Assembly: GCF_003013715.1 (NCBI RefSeq)
Contig: NC_072812.1
Span: 1,178,001 to 1,242,000 of the forward strand
Direction: 5' to 3'
Source of the DNA: Candidozyma auris
Lineage: Eukaryota; Ascomycota; Pichiomycetes; Serinales; Metschnikowiaceae
DNA: 64,000 nucleotides
Shown: positions 8,607 to 19,313 of the stretch, in pieces
How the letters are laid out: every line of letters begins with the position of its first letter
Numbering within the stretch: position 1 is the stretch's first letter
The notes under the pieces: generated by a model
Told to the model about the DNA's origin: nothing
What the model saw: the letters and a program-made list of their open reading frames with translations, nothing else
The model's database searches: none
Program-made: the position numbers and the translations under genes

Positions 8607-9281
8607 TTACTGGACCCTTGGCAACTCTTGATTCAGTACTCGTCCGCGATTCCTTTTCTCAATGACTGTGTTGTATTTCGTAGCTTTTCTATTGAGAAGA
8701 TGGCCAAAGAAGAAGTACCCAACAGGGACATACGCCAAAATGCAACCTCTAATGAGCAAATCGTGCCAATAATTCGTAATGAATTTGAGACTCAAAAAAA
8801 TCAAGATCATCTCGCTGATGCAGCTCGCGAAGAACGTTACAAAGAAATGGTGATGATGAAGCCAGAACAACCACAAGGGTGATGTTCTAGTCTTTGTTTT
8901 AAAAGCATGATAGCCAGTGTCGATGAACTTCAGAATACACCACGAAGATATTAAAAAAGAATAGGAAGTGTGTTTGGCGATCTTAGGATGAGGAAAGATC
9001 ACCCCGTAGCATAACCACACCATTCTGAGGGCATCTAACAAGGCCCAGAATGTATCCCACGAGTAAACCGACCCATTCAACATACTAATTAGGACAACCC
9101 CAACGAGCGGGAATACACTCACAACGTGGAAGAAATCTGCAATGCCAGCTGGTAAGAACTTGCGGCCCACTAGTGGGAGTAGGATGAGCAAGCGCATAAA
9201 ACAGCAAAACCATAGCGTCATTGACACCATGTTATAATAGAATATGAGCTTCTGCTTTCTATTTAAAGGATAAAGAGCCAT
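8607..9281 (-). CDS. 3-hydroxyacyl-CoA dehydratase-like (PHS1/HACD family) membrane protein, catalytic residues changed
   Basis: 224 aa, about the length of yeast Phs1 (217), with roughly six hydrophobic segments. Family marks kept include YN-x2-S-x4-W near the N-terminus and SE in the fifth or sixth segment. In Phs1 the catalytic pair is Tyr149 in YPxGxxSE and the Glu of that motif. The matching segment here is FFASCISE, so the Glu is kept but the Tyr is Phe. The WSITEIVRY-type motif reads WCILKFIDT, losing the Glu and Arg. This points to a divergent paralogue or pseudoenzyme of the very-long-chain fatty acid cycle in the ER. The family call itself is moderate. Confidence 0.6.
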   Translation of the reverse strand: MALYPLNRKQKLIFYYNMVSMTLWFCCFMRLLILLPLVGRKFLPAGIADFFHVVSVFPLVGVVLISMLNGSVYSWDTFWALLDALRMVWLCYGVIFPHPKIAKHTSYSFLISSWCILKFIDTGYHAFKTKTRTSPLWLFWLHHHHFFVTFFASCISEMILIFLSLKFITNYWHDLLIRGCILAYVPVGYFFFGHLLNRKATKYNTVIEKRNRGRVLNQELPRVQ

Positions 9282-9437
9282 GCTTTATGAAGGAAGAAAA
9301 ATGAAGGTGATGAGGGCGGTTTCGATATCATTTTGTAAGGCTTTTTCATGTAAACTCCTGCACCAGAACGACTATTTCTTGGGCTACGCGACTACACCCT
9401 AACTGATTCAAACTCAGCCTTTCAGTTACATTATCAA

Positions 9438-10367
9438 ATGAAGTTCTTCAACTTCTTCTTTGTAGCCTTTTGTGCTGCATTAGTGGCCGCAAATTGGTCC
9501 AAAGAGGATTACGAGATCTTCAGCTTGAATGATAGAATAAAGAAGGATTTGGGTGAGAACACTGATTTTTACTCTTGGCTCGAGTTGCCCAAGGGCCCCA
9601 AGTCGTCCTTGGAGGAGATCACTAAGGCATACAGAAAATTGTCGAGGAAAATTCATCCAGATAAATTCAGTGGTAAATCGAAGAAGCTCAAGAAAAAGGC
9701 CGAGGAGAGGTTTCAGCGGTTATCTCTTGTGGGAAACATCTTGAGGAGTAACGAATTAAGAAGGCGATATGATTACTTTTATAGCAAAGGATTCCCCAAG
9801 TGGAAAGGTACCGGTTACTATTACCTGAGATTCCGCCCTGGAATAGTGATGACCTTGTTATTTTTGTTCTTTTTAATCAGTGGTTTCCACTTCATCGCAC
9901 TCAAGATTAGTAGGAAGCAAGATTTTAAAAGAATTGTGACGATGAAAGAGGAGGTGAAGGCCCAGGCATGGAACAACTCGCCAATTCCACCTGCGGATGG
10001 CTCCGATAGAAAGGTTGAAGCTCCCAATGGCGTGCTGTTTCACGTTTCAAACACAGGTGAGGTTAGTATAATAGAGAGTGAAAATGGTTCAAGGGTGCTT
10101 ATTCCTGTGGACGAAAATGAAATCAATTTGAATCCAGGCTTCAAGGAGTCGTTGATTTTTAAGTTGCCAGCGAAGCTTTGGAATGTATCCTTGGGTAAAT
10201 TGAGTGGCAAGTATGTTAACACCACTGTTACTTTCAGCAATAGTACCGCTGAGAAAGAGAAGCTCCGGCCACAGTCGGAAGAAAAGCCAACCAAGAAAAA
10301 GAAGACTAGAGGGGAGCGGCTTGAGTTGCCTAACGGAAAGGTGATTTATAGTAAGCGTAAAAAGTGA
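9438..10367 (+). CDS. ERJ5: ER-resident type I membrane J-protein
   Basis: 309 aa (yeast Erj5 295). A signal peptide (residues 1-18) is followed by a luminal J domain (about 42-115) with the HPD motif at 73-75, a single membrane span at about 133-155, and a Lys-rich cytosolic tail. It should stimulate the Hsp70 Kar2 in ER folding. The ATG at 9438 is the only sensible start because it opens the signal sequence. It is divergent from the dehydratase-like gene (156 bp between starts), which also encodes an ER-type membrane protein, and converges on the SAPS-family gene. Confidence 0.85.
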   Translation: MKFFNFFFVAFCAALVAANWSKEDYEIFSLNDRIKKDLGENTDFYSWLELPKGPKSSLEEITKAYRKLSRKIHPDKFSGKSKKLKKKAEERFQRLSLVGNILRSNELRRRYDYFYSKGFPKWKGTGYYYLRFRPGIVMTLLFLFFLISGFHFIALKISRKQDFKRIVTMKEEVKAQAWNNSPIPPADGSDRKVEAPNGVLFHVSNTGEVSIIESENGSRVLIPVDENEINLNPGFKESLIFKLPAKLWNVSLGKLSGKYVNTTVTFSNSTAEKEKLRPQSEEKPTKKKKTRGERLELPNGKVIYSKRKK

Positions 10368-10442
10368 ATTACATTGGAAGTAAATAATCCTAATAATATT
10401 TATATACGTGCCGTATATCGTGCATGAGCTCAACTCATTTTA

Positions 10443-13286
10443 TTAATCGTGATGCTTCGGAACGCGTCGTAATTCATTCAGATCATCGTCTTCATCCGAA
10501 GAGGATGAGCCAGAGAGATCGTCGAAAAAGTTATCCTCTTGCAACTCGTCGGCTTCGTCTGCAAACTTCGAGCCATTGATATCATTGGCCAAGTCATTAT
10601 GGCTTTCGGATTTTGGTGACATGCTTTGAATTCTAACCTTGTCTAAATTTGTCCTTGCAATGTGATCATCGTTCTCCCCATCACCCTCAGTGCTTACTTT
10701 CTGGTTCACAAACTCCTCGTGGTTGCTGCTGTCTCCCAAGATAATGAGGTTTTTTTGATCTTCGTCGTACGGCTCTAGATCCATGTAGCCAACAGTAGAG
10801 GAATCAAAGCCATATGTATCATCTTCACGATCACGCTTGTGTGCATTTGATTCCATATTTTCGAGTTCGTCGTACTCAGAATCTGCGCCAAGAATCGCAT
10901 TGTAAAGCTCTCTGGTCTTCAAAAGAACCTTATCGACAAACCATTCCCAATCCTCGCCGGTGACTGCCTCAACTATTACCGGTGAAATCAAGCCTGGCTT
11001 ATACAAGGATGAGAATTTCACAACTTCCTCACTTATGAGAATAAGGTGACCGGTATAGCAAGGTTGGGGTTCTGCTTGTTGCCTGAAAGTATCGACAATT
11101 AGACGAACTAGATTACAGTTCTCGTGTTTAAATAACTCAACAATCAAAAAAGAATTGTACGAGTTCAACTTACCGTTGAACACTTGCTGAATCAAATCAA
11201 ATACGACATTGTGGAAGAAGTTATGCCATGGGTACTCCACAAACTTTCTCAACATCTTCAGAAGGATTTGCAGATCTGCTAATTTGATCTTAAAGTAATC
11301 TCCAATGCAAGGGTTCTCTCTAAATTGTTCGTCTCTTTCTTTGCAGACAAATGGATACTCTTGAGATACTGTGGGCTCTTCATCGTCCAGCTCCACAAAT
11401 TCTGTCTCATTGAGCTTGTCTAATGTTTGCTTCGTTAAAAGGTTGAGCGCAGAGTCGCCAAAAGTGGCCCTTCCCATCTTCTTACGCGCTTCATCTGGAG
11501 ACAAATCATGTAAAGACACATCATCGATACCAGATGTAACATCTCCAATATGTTCTTTATCCGGACTGGATGGTAAATTGCTGTCAAAAATAGAGCTGTT
11601 TAAAGCAGCTTTGAGGCGAGACTCTTGCAAAAGACGTACTTGATCTCGAATTTTGATGACATACGCAATCTTTCGCGAGTTGATAAGAATCATATTTGAG
11701 CAATGCAAAAGCTCAGCGATGAGCTCAAACAACTTGAACTTTGTTACACCCAAAGCTTCTGCACCTCTCGCAGCCGCGGCGGGTACACTAGCATCTAGAT
11801 CGATGAGCTCGGAGATAGCCTCCATATTATCAGAGAACAACCGGAGCATATCACCAAGGAATACCGGATCCCTGGGTCCAGGGGGGTTTTGATCGAAATC
11901 TTTGAGCCATTGATACATCACGTAAACGCTGACTTCCCCCGTCTGCTCCCCGTTGTTGTTCTGAAGAAGTGAACTGTATGTCCCACAATTAAGGTCATAG
12001 TCCGAGTTGTTCTTTCTTATGAGCTCTATGAGTATTGTCACGCAGTTACTGATGCCACTTTTGTTGGTGCGAGGAAGGTCAGACAGATTCTTACCTGGAG
12101 TTCGATATAAGATTATATCATGTATCATTTGATTGATGATTTTTGGCGACGCCAACTCACGCGTCAACTGATTTGGCCCAATGTTTGACTCTATATCCAC
12201 TGCGAGGGTTGAGTTTGACGAAATCGAGATAAGAGCCTTGATGAACTCAGCAGCGGCAGTTTGCCTAAAGAGATGCTGATAATTAGGAATGCAAAGGGTG
12301 TCGCTTTCGAACTGAGAGGGAATGGGCTTCAATATATCAACGAGTTTCAGGATTAGCCGTTGTTGAGAGAGGACTTCAATAATCCCCGTGGGTGACTCGG
12401 CTCTATCCGTCTGGATGATCTTGATGAAAAAGTCCATCAAGATAGGGATCTCTAACTTAGCCAAAAAAGTGTCAACTAAATCACCTTGTTTCCGGATGAA
12501 ATTAAGGAACTCAACGGTGTTGAAGTCCAAGAAGTGATCCAATACCAGCACCAAGTAGCCCACGGCGGGAGAGCTCTCAGTGAGATGCGGCAAGGAAATG
12601 ATCAGCCACAACTTATGCATGAGACTGGGGGTCTCTATAATCCTGTTGGAGACCACCCAGAAGTCTGTTGAGAGAACATCTGTGGCACCTTGTATACACC
12701 GACGTAGACGCTCGTCATTCTGTTCACCTTCGGTGTCCTCCAGTATCTCCTCCAGTTCGCTATCGTCGGCCTCCTCTATTCTCTGTTCTCTAACTTCATC
12801 AGATGGATTATCATCCTTCAACTTTCCCGTGTCGCTTTTTTCCACCAATTCATCGAGCTTCTTAGTTTCCTTCAATGCAACCTCGTGAAAAAATTCCACT
12901 GACTGATCGATGTAGTCAAGAAGCCCCATCAAGATGTGCGGCTGAAGAATTAATTCCATCAATTTAGCTTCCCTTGCTGTCTTCGATAGAGAACCCGTTG
13001 AGTTCGTCTCTGTGGCTGAAGTGACTGAGGCGTCATCGTTGTTACCGTTATTCGATGCACTTCTCGTGATCGCCGTTTCCAGCTGCTGCAACTGAGGGAT
13101 CTTAGGATTATCCTTCTTGCCATACTTTACCAGGAGACTCTTCAACTCCTCCATGAATTCCAGTTGAATGGTGCGATGCTCAAAAAGATTATCGACGGTG
13201 ATTTTGTTCAAATCGGTCGTCGAGTCAAGAAGCTTTTGCAAATGACTGCTGCTGCTGAAGGAACTAGAAAAGGGCCAAAACGACAT
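10443..13286 (-). CDS. SAP190: SIT4 phosphatase-associated protein (SAPS family)
   Basis: 947 aa from the ATG at 13286 (MSFWPFSSS, the typical SAPS-family opening). Regulatory subunit that binds the PP2A-like phosphatase Sit4 and works in G1 progression and in TOR and nutrient signalling. The central region (about 180-760) is the helical SAPS domain, with stretches such as FWVVSNRIIETPSLMHKLW and YPWHNFFHNVVFDLI. The C-terminal 150 residues are acidic and Ser-rich. Which yeast paralogue (Sap185, Sap190, Sap155) it matches best cannot be told by eye. An upstream in-frame extension lacks an ATG. Confidence 0.85.
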   Translation of the reverse strand: MSFWPFSSSFSSSSHLQKLLDSTTDLNKITVDNLFEHRTIQLEFMEELKSLLVKYGKKDNPKIPQLQQLETAITRSASNNGNNDDASVTSATETNSTGSLSKTAREAKLMELILQPHILMGLLDYIDQSVEFFHEVALKETKKLDELVEKSDTGKLKDDNPSDEVREQRIEEADDSELEEILEDTEGEQNDERLRRCIQGATDVLSTDFWVVSNRIIETPSLMHKLWLIISLPHLTESSPAVGYLVLVLDHFLDFNTVEFLNFIRKQGDLVDTFLAKLEIPILMDFFIKIIQTDRAESPTGIIEVLSQQRLILKLVDILKPIPSQFESDTLCIPNYQHLFRQTAAAEFIKALISISSNSTLAVDIESNIGPNQLTRELASPKIINQMIHDIILYRTPGKNLSDLPRTNKSGISNCVTILIELIRKNNSDYDLNCGTYSSLLQNNNGEQTGEVSVYVMYQWLKDFDQNPPGPRDPVFLGDMLRLFSDNMEAISELIDLDASVPAAAARGAEALGVTKFKLFELIAELLHCSNMILINSRKIAYVIKIRDQVRLLQESRLKAALNSSIFDSNLPSSPDKEHIGDVTSGIDDVSLHDLSPDEARKKMGRATFGDSALNLLTKQTLDKLNETEFVELDDEEPTVSQEYPFVCKERDEQFRENPCIGDYFKIKLADLQILLKMLRKFVEYPWHNFFHNVVFDLIQQVFNGKLNSYNSFLIVELFKHENCNLVRLIVDTFRQQAEPQPCYTGHLILISEEVVKFSSLYKPGLISPVIVEAVTGEDWEWFVDKVLLKTRELYNAILGADSEYDELENMESNAHKRDREDDTYGFDSSTVGYMDLEPYDEDQKNLIILGDSSNHEEFVNQKVSTEGDGENDDHIARTNLDKVRIQSMSPKSESHNDLANDINGSKFADEADELQEDNFFDDLSGSSSSDEDDDLNELRRVPKHHD

Positions 13287-13669
13287 GTTGCTGTGCTGTC
13301 TATAATGTGTTTGATGATCCTGATGCAACAGTAATTGAGGCGTTGATAAAGGTGCCCAAAATGATTAGAAATGAGATTCGACTTTCAGCAGGAGGGCTCC
13401 TGAACTTTCTGATACTGCCAAAAAACACTCAGAGATAATAACAGTGTTGACCTTGAGCCTTTCAATTTGCCGTTCTGGTATGACTGTTGTATGGTTTCCT
13501 CTAGCCAATTGATCACTGCTGATACATAGCCTGCATTTGACAGCGTCGTTATTGACCAACTCAATGCAAGGCCCGTGAACCAACTTCTTCCGCGCATATG
13601 GCTTGTTCTGAGCGCGAGACCATTAAAAGATACACTATGTGCTATAAATTATGTAATTATAGTTGACGA
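13287..13669. other. Intergenic: SAPS-gene promoter and BIR1 3' flank
   Basis: No gene is supported. Short overlapping open frames on the minus strand lack coding character. Confidence 0.5.
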
Positions 13670-16600
13670 TTAGTCCTTTGTTGGTAACTCCTCAACGAAC
13701 TCTATCAACCTGTCAAACTCTGTCTCGTAGGCTTCTATCATTTTGCTGGCAATGGCTCGGACTGTTCTGGCACAGGTGGTAGCATTATGCTGCATCCACT
13801 CCTTGATCGTCATCGATTCCTCTTCCTCTGGCATGGCCGCGATGAAATCGGTCAACATGCCCTCAGTATCATTATGAAGCTCGTAGTTGCTTGCCGAGAC
13901 TTCCGCAAGGTATTCCATTGTATCTTGTAAAGTCTTGAGCTCTTCCTTGATGTTGCCTAAATTTCTTATATCAATTCGCGGATGAAATTTGTAGATCGCC
14001 TCCAGCTCCAGTACCTTCGTCTCCTTCTGTGGAGTGCTGGCCCCGATGAAAGATGCCGAAATACCATGCTCAACGCTTAAAGGTCGCTGTTCAAATTTCA
14101 GCTCACCGAGTGTTCGTTCGGCTTCAGAAGTGGGTCTAGAGTCTTCGCGTTCATTGTGCTCTGAGCCCTCACCTTCTTCTTGTAAGATATCCTTATCATT
14201 AGCACGACAAGCATCCGACGCAGAATCTTCAACAAAGGTTCTATTGCCAGGGGAGTCAAAGCGCCCTGGACTCGATCGAATCCCAGAGCTATGGCCATTA
14301 CTTTGAGGAAGACTCACTGGCGAGAGCTTGACCACCGCATTTTCGACAGCCACCGAGGATCTTCTCTCATTTTGCTCTTCCAGGAGAACATAGCTGTCTT
14401 GGTCAACAGTGTCTGTCAATTCTCTGTGGTCTGTTGGCGTCTCCCTCTTGACACTTTCATTATCTTTTTGATCATCGTCAACATGGGTTTCGTCCAGGTG
14501 TACTGTAGGAACCTTGGTAGTTGTCAAAGCAAGCACTTTGCTCTTCTGCTCATGATCTGTGACACCATCTTTAGTCATGACCTTGTCACTCTCAAGAGTT
14601 GTGTCAGTTGTTATTTCATGACGTTGAGGACTTTGCTGATACTTCTCGTTAGGATCATCAAATAGGAGTACTTCTTCACCTTCTTCTTCCTTTGAAGGAC
14701 CAAGCAGCTCATTTAGGCTTTCAAGGATATTTTTGTTAGAACTTTGCTCGATCAATAGGTTAGCTCTAGGGGGCTCCTGGATCGCAGATGCGTCGACAAA
14801 TTCATCCGCCAAACTTCTTAAATCTTTTACATACTCACCATAAGATGAAGGTGAAAGACTTATATCACGCTCATTTCCAGATTCGTTATGATCCACTTCA
14901 TCTTCGCTGACCTTTGCATCTTCCTTCTTTGTGCCATTCGTTGAATCCCCTACCTCTTCGAATTCTGCTTTCGTGTCGATAAATTCCGAGGTGGACTCAC
15001 CAGTAGTAGCCTCAGCAGCGATATCATGCTTTTGAGTACCCTCGGCAATTTCATTATCCGATCCCTTTGTTGTCAGCGACAGTGCCGCATCAACCAAGTT
15101 GGACTTTGACAGAGCAAGTGCCTCATTATTGCTTGAGGTTTTGTTAGAAGCTTCTTGAACTCCTGAACTCGACTCCTTCTTATCGGTATGAACGGCAATC
15201 TGTGGGGAGGTATTAGTTACTGCAATCTCTTCTTCAACTTTTCCCGTACTAGATCTGTCGTCCGCTGAAAAGTGTTCCACGTCTTCTTTCCCACGCAATA
15301 TGATCGAGTCCTTCTCCAAACTTTGATTGTCTTTGATTTGAGTATCCTTATTCTTCTGCAATGATTTCATGCTCTTGACTCCATGCTCTGCATTTTCTGC
15401 AGCTGAAACATCAAGATCAGTTTCAGTTTTCTTGAAAACCTTCAGTTCAACAATATCCATCGACGCAGAAGCATCCGTCAATTTATTGGCATTGACATTC
15501 AGCGACTGGGCGGAATTTTCATCGATCTTTTGCTTTGAGCCTGCTGTCTCAATGTGTGACTTTTTTGGACGCGTGATGAAGAAATCAAAATCATCATCGT
15601 CAAAGGCTGACTTCTTCACTTTGGTAGAGCTTTCAAAGGATAGCAATGGTTTCGTTTTAGTGGAATCCTTATCATTGGGTATGCCTGGGTCAGCCTTACT
15701 TGGAGTATGGATCTTTCCAAAGTACGAAATATCCGATTCATTAAAGTCCCCAATATTATGACCTGATATATCAAGAATATCATCCTTCTTCGACGTTACC
15801 GCCTCCCCAGGGTGTAATTTGACCTTTTTTCTCTTGCCAGGGGACGTGATTATTTGACGAAAGCGATCAGAATCCATACTGGTTTCCGAGGTGTTTTGCT
15901 TCTGCTTTTTCCCTTCATTCTCATCATGGCTTTTCAATTTTCGCTTCTTTTCTTTCTCACTAACATCGTCACTAGTTGATAATTCGCCATTCGAGACACC
16001 ACTCACATAGGATGGATCACTCTCTTCAACATCCGAGGAATTAAAGCTCGAACCATTTTGTATATCATCGAAACTGTCATTGGTATCACGAAGGCGGTCC
16101 TCCACTTCCTCCCTTTTACTCTCTGGATTACTAGGAGGAGCCACAGGACTTTCGGGAGCCGGCAGACGCTGATCCTTATGACGAGCACTCAGCTTTGCGG
16201 AGCCCTCAGACTCTCGTGAGTCATTGACTTGAAGCAACAATGGATCTTTTCCTGTCGCCATCGCCATTTTCCTCCTTTGAAGAGTTGCTGGGGGTGGAGG
16301 TACCAGCTTTCTCGTTTTGATTTTGCGACTGAAGATCTTTGTTGACCCGTTTTCAAAAATTGATCCGTGATTTGTGTCCTCAATATCCTCTATGGAAAAG
16401 TCGTACGCATCGAACTCAGACTCTTTATGTGATTCGAGCTCGGGAGAAGGAGACAGGGTTGGCCAATGAGCTGTACTTTCATTCAAGGGCGAATTACGAG
16501 AAGACCCAACGGACTCTTCTCGCTCATGAGTTTTGTTTCGTGCCACATTTGCTGATGATTTTTGGACTGTTTCATTTTCAACTGACAATCCTGAATCATC

Positions 16601-17338
16601 AACATCACTCAAAGAATCATCAGGTAATGCCATACTTGTTTCCGTAGGCAAATTCAACAGTTTATTCATCTTTTCCGATATATCCAGACGCTTCGGTAGT
16701 GTCAGAAGGAAATAGCAGTATGAGTATGAGTTAGCCCTGTGCTCACTTAGTGGATCATCCTCAGGATCCCAATGATCTAGCGGGCAATCACAATACATGC
16801 AAATGACACGGTCATTATCTTTATCCAAGGGACTGTAGTAAAGGCCAGCTTTAGCTAAGTCGCGGGATGTGGCCGTGCATTTCTTGTGTGAATCTAGCGT
16901 CCACGAGTTCTTAAATGTAGACACTCGTAATTCAATGGAACTTTTACTATGTGGATCAGTCACAGACATAGGAGCTCGGCCTTCCTCCGCAAGTTCGGTC
17001 CAAAACCTCTCCTTATCTCGAGCAGAGACGTAGTATTCCATATTGGACTGTATTAGCCCGTAGGCACATTTGGGGCTGCTCTGTAGATGATGACTACCTA
17101 ATGCTCGAACACCAACTATGCAATTCTCCTTTCTTCCACACCAGAAGCAGGTGACTTGGTCCGGGTTTTTTCTTGTCGGTGTGTAGTAGAAACCATTATC
17201 AACTAATGATGCCACTGAGGGCACCTCATGTCCCCATTTCTTCACGGTTTTCGTAGTAGGTATTTGTGTTCCTGAAGTAAAAGATTTTTCTCGCTCATCA
17301 CGATACTGATACTTCTCTGGTATTTGTTTGGGTGGCAT
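13670..17338 (-). CDS. BIR1: Inner-kinetochore/passenger complex BIR protein (survivin homologue)
   Basis: 1222 aa from the ATG at 17338; an upstream extension of the frame lacks an ATG. Two N-terminal BIR zinc domains are visible. The first has CFWC at about residues 64-67 and a distal Cys near 91. The second has CMYC at about 180-183, then His200 and Cys208. A long Ser/Asp/Glu-rich disordered middle with many S-P/T-P sites (CDK-type) follows. A conserved helical C-terminus (about 1090-1222) is where Bir1 is known to bind Sli15/INCENP. It should recruit Ipl1/Aurora to centromeres. It is longer than S. cerevisiae Bir1 (954 aa), mainly in the disordered part. Confidence 0.9.
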   Translation of the reverse strand: MPPKQIPEKYQYRDEREKSFTSGTQIPTTKTVKKWGHEVPSVASLVDNGFYYTPTRKNPDQVTCFWCGRKENCIVGVRALGSHHLQSSPKCAYGLIQSNMEYYVSARDKERFWTELAEEGRAPMSVTDPHSKSSIELRVSTFKNSWTLDSHKKCTATSRDLAKAGLYYSPLDKDNDRVICMYCDCPLDHWDPEDDPLSEHRANSYSYCYFLLTLPKRLDISEKMNKLLNLPTETSMALPDDSLSDVDDSGLSVENETVQKSSANVARNKTHEREESVGSSRNSPLNESTAHWPTLSPSPELESHKESEFDAYDFSIEDIEDTNHGSIFENGSTKIFSRKIKTRKLVPPPPATLQRRKMAMATGKDPLLLQVNDSRESEGSAKLSARHKDQRLPAPESPVAPPSNPESKREEVEDRLRDTNDSFDDIQNGSSFNSSDVEESDPSYVSGVSNGELSTSDDVSEKEKKRKLKSHDENEGKKQKQNTSETSMDSDRFRQIITSPGKRKKVKLHPGEAVTSKKDDILDISGHNIGDFNESDISYFGKIHTPSKADPGIPNDKDSTKTKPLLSFESSTKVKKSAFDDDDFDFFITRPKKSHIETAGSKQKIDENSAQSLNVNANKLTDASASMDIVELKVFKKTETDLDVSAAENAEHGVKSMKSLQKNKDTQIKDNQSLEKDSIILRGKEDVEHFSADDRSSTGKVEEEIAVTNTSPQIAVHTDKKESSSGVQEASNKTSSNNEALALSKSNLVDAALSLTTKGSDNEIAEGTQKHDIAAEATTGESTSEFIDTKAEFEEVGDSTNGTKKEDAKVSEDEVDHNESGNERDISLSPSSYGEYVKDLRSLADEFVDASAIQEPPRANLLIEQSSNKNILESLNELLGPSKEEEGEEVLLFDDPNEKYQQSPQRHEITTDTTLESDKVMTKDGVTDHEQKSKVLALTTTKVPTVHLDETHVDDDQKDNESVKRETPTDHRELTDTVDQDSYVLLEEQNERRSSVAVENAVVKLSPVSLPQSNGHSSGIRSSPGRFDSPGNRTFVEDSASDACRANDKDILQEEGEGSEHNEREDSRPTSEAERTLGELKFEQRPLSVEHGISASFIGASTPQKETKVLELEAIYKFHPRIDIRNLGNIKEELKTLQDTMEYLAEVSASNYELHNDTEGMLTDFIAAMPEEEESMTIKEWMQHNATTCARTVRAIASKMIEAYETEFDRLIEFVEELPTKD

Positions 17339-17505
17339 TTCATTGAGCCAAAGTGATGTTGTAGTTGTGCGGATCAATTTTGATACAAAGCTGAGTAGCG
17401 CGTATTCATGAAGAGGTGCAACTGGACAAAAGGATGTCTACACGATAAATTTCTCGTACAGATAAATGTATTGCTACACTAATTGATACACTTCTGTGTG
17501 ATTCT

Positions 17506-18993
17506 TTATGCATGACCAACCAAGTGCTGGATTGTTCTCAAGGCTTCATACTTCAACTCGTTATCACCACCGTTCTTCTCTAACAAAGTCATGATCAATA
17601 ACTTGTACTGGCCGCCATTTTCAGTGTTCAAGTAATTGATAATGTCGGAGCCCAAGTTCTTTATCAAGAACTGCAAATCATTCAACATGATAACTTTAGG
17701 TTTTGTTCCTCCCTCTTGCGTCTCGTCCGCAGACAAAATCTCCAACATCCTCTTCACGAGTTTGAAGTTGTTGTCTTTAAACTTGTGGGCATTGCCTTGC
17801 CAAAAATCACTCGACTTGTGTGTGGGAGAGGACCAGCTCAACAATTCAGGGTTTTCCAACTCTACTAAGTATTCGTCCATGGAGGATAATTTGTTTGTGA
17901 CAACTTCCGACAAAGTATCGTTCAAGTAGGCCAAGTCGCTCGATAACTCATCGTCACTTCCGTTGGATGCAAACTTTCTAGTCTGAATGGTTCTGACGAT
18001 GTTAAGTCCATCATAAAATAGAATCAACTTCACCACACTATACTGCTCCAGAGAGTTGATGGTCACGGCAACAAAGTTTTTCAATGTAGAGATGGCCACT
18101 CTCACCACCTTTAGCTTGATGGATTCCTTTGACACAGTCAAGAGGTTGCCAATTAGCTGGGGGAAGTTGTGCACCATGGTCTTGTTGAGGGTGCTGGAGA
18201 AGCTTAGGATCCACACTGTCATGAACACGTAATACAAAAGCTGGAAATTGACGCTGTTGGGCTTTCTCGCCAGGACTTCTATCAAGGTGTTTATGCTCTT
18301 GAAGTTGGAGATCAAGTTATGCTCCTGGAATATATCACGGTAACGTTTGACGATCACCAATTCTTGCAACAATTGCACTCCAATGAATTGCAGATTTTGA
18401 TCGGCAGCATTGCCAATGTAATGCTTTGAGCAGACTAAGTTGAAAAGAGTGATCAACACCTCCTTATCAGCATTTATGCCTTCTCTAGAACCCGCAACCA
18501 ACAAGATGGTCAAGTTGTAGAAGCTCAAAGACTTTATGAGCATGTCATTGTTCTCTAAGTGTTTCACAAAAGGCCCAAATGGTAGAGCAGAATCGACTTT
18601 CGACAAACCCAAAAGTGTGCTCAAAAACAATTTGGCATCAGGGTCAGTTAGCAAGTCACTTATCAACACCAATACGCTCTTCAACACATCGTCTCTAGAG
18701 TTTATCTCTAACTTGTTCAACAAGTTTAAGATTGTCTTAGCATATAGATCTACCGAGTTGAGCACCGTTTCACGTTTGGAAACAGCATATTGGGTCTCTA
18801 AAATCTTGATGAGATCCGCTTGGTCATTACTGATGATACCAGCACGAGCTAATCCTTCCCAAGGTATGATCTTTTCTCTAACGAGTTTCCGTGAATCGGA
18901 GAGTGAGGAGCTCTCAATCACAAATGGAGTCTAGCGGTTAGTCAAAGCATGTTGTGATGCCAAAAAATTGAAACATACGTAATCGGACGCCAT
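17506..18993 (-). CDS. VMA13: V-type ATPase V1 subunit H (two exons)
   Basis: Exon 1 is 18993-18979 (ATG plus four codons, MASDY); exon 2 is 18930-17506. The product is 479 aa against 478 in S. cerevisiae. Exon 2 has no ATG near its start: the upstream frame is TAG-ACT-CCA-TTT-GTG, so splicing is needed. The donor GTATGT directly follows MASDY, and the acceptor is TTGACTAACCGCTAG, giving a 48-nt intron. The motif PWEGLARAGIIS is typical of Vma13, and the protein is an all-helical ARM-like repeat. Subunit H couples V1 to V0 and silences free V1. The gene lies head-to-tail upstream of BIR1. Confidence 0.95.
18931..18978 (-). other. VMA13 intron (48 nt)
   Basis: Donor GTATGT at 18978-18973, branch motif TTGACTAAC, acceptor CGCTAG ending at 18931. 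Removal joins the codons in phase and gives MASDYTPFVIESSS. Confidence 0.93.
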
Positions 18994-19241
18994 TTTCCCA
19001 ATTGGTGTCGCAAACTTTCTTGCTGAGCGCTAATGATGTCGTAACTGATAGATCGCCTCGATTGTGGTGATTTATCGGTGCGCGCACGCCGGACAAGACT
19101 TCCCGAATAACGACAAATTTAGTCTCACCACACACTCTCTTCGAGGTAGAAAATAGGTGGAAAAAAATGATGTAAGTACCAGTAATCAAATGCTATTGAA
19201 GTTTACGGCAAACAAAAATAAGAAACTGTGGCAAAAAAGCC

Positions 19242-19313
19242 TGCCGGCCCCAGGAATCGAACCTGGGTTTGTTCGGCCACAACGAGCTGTACTAACCACT
19301 ATACTAGACCGGC
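19242..19313 (-). tRNA. tRNA-His (GTG)
   Basis: 72 nt. Acceptor GCCGGTC pairs with GGCCGGC, discriminator A. The D arm is GTAT-GTAC. The anticodon loop is TTGTGGC, so the anticodon is GTG. The T arm is CCAGG-TTCGATT-CCTGG. It closely follows yeast tRNA-His. One C-A mismatch appears at 28-42 of the anticodon stem (GCTCG against CGAAC). No intron. Confidence 0.95.
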
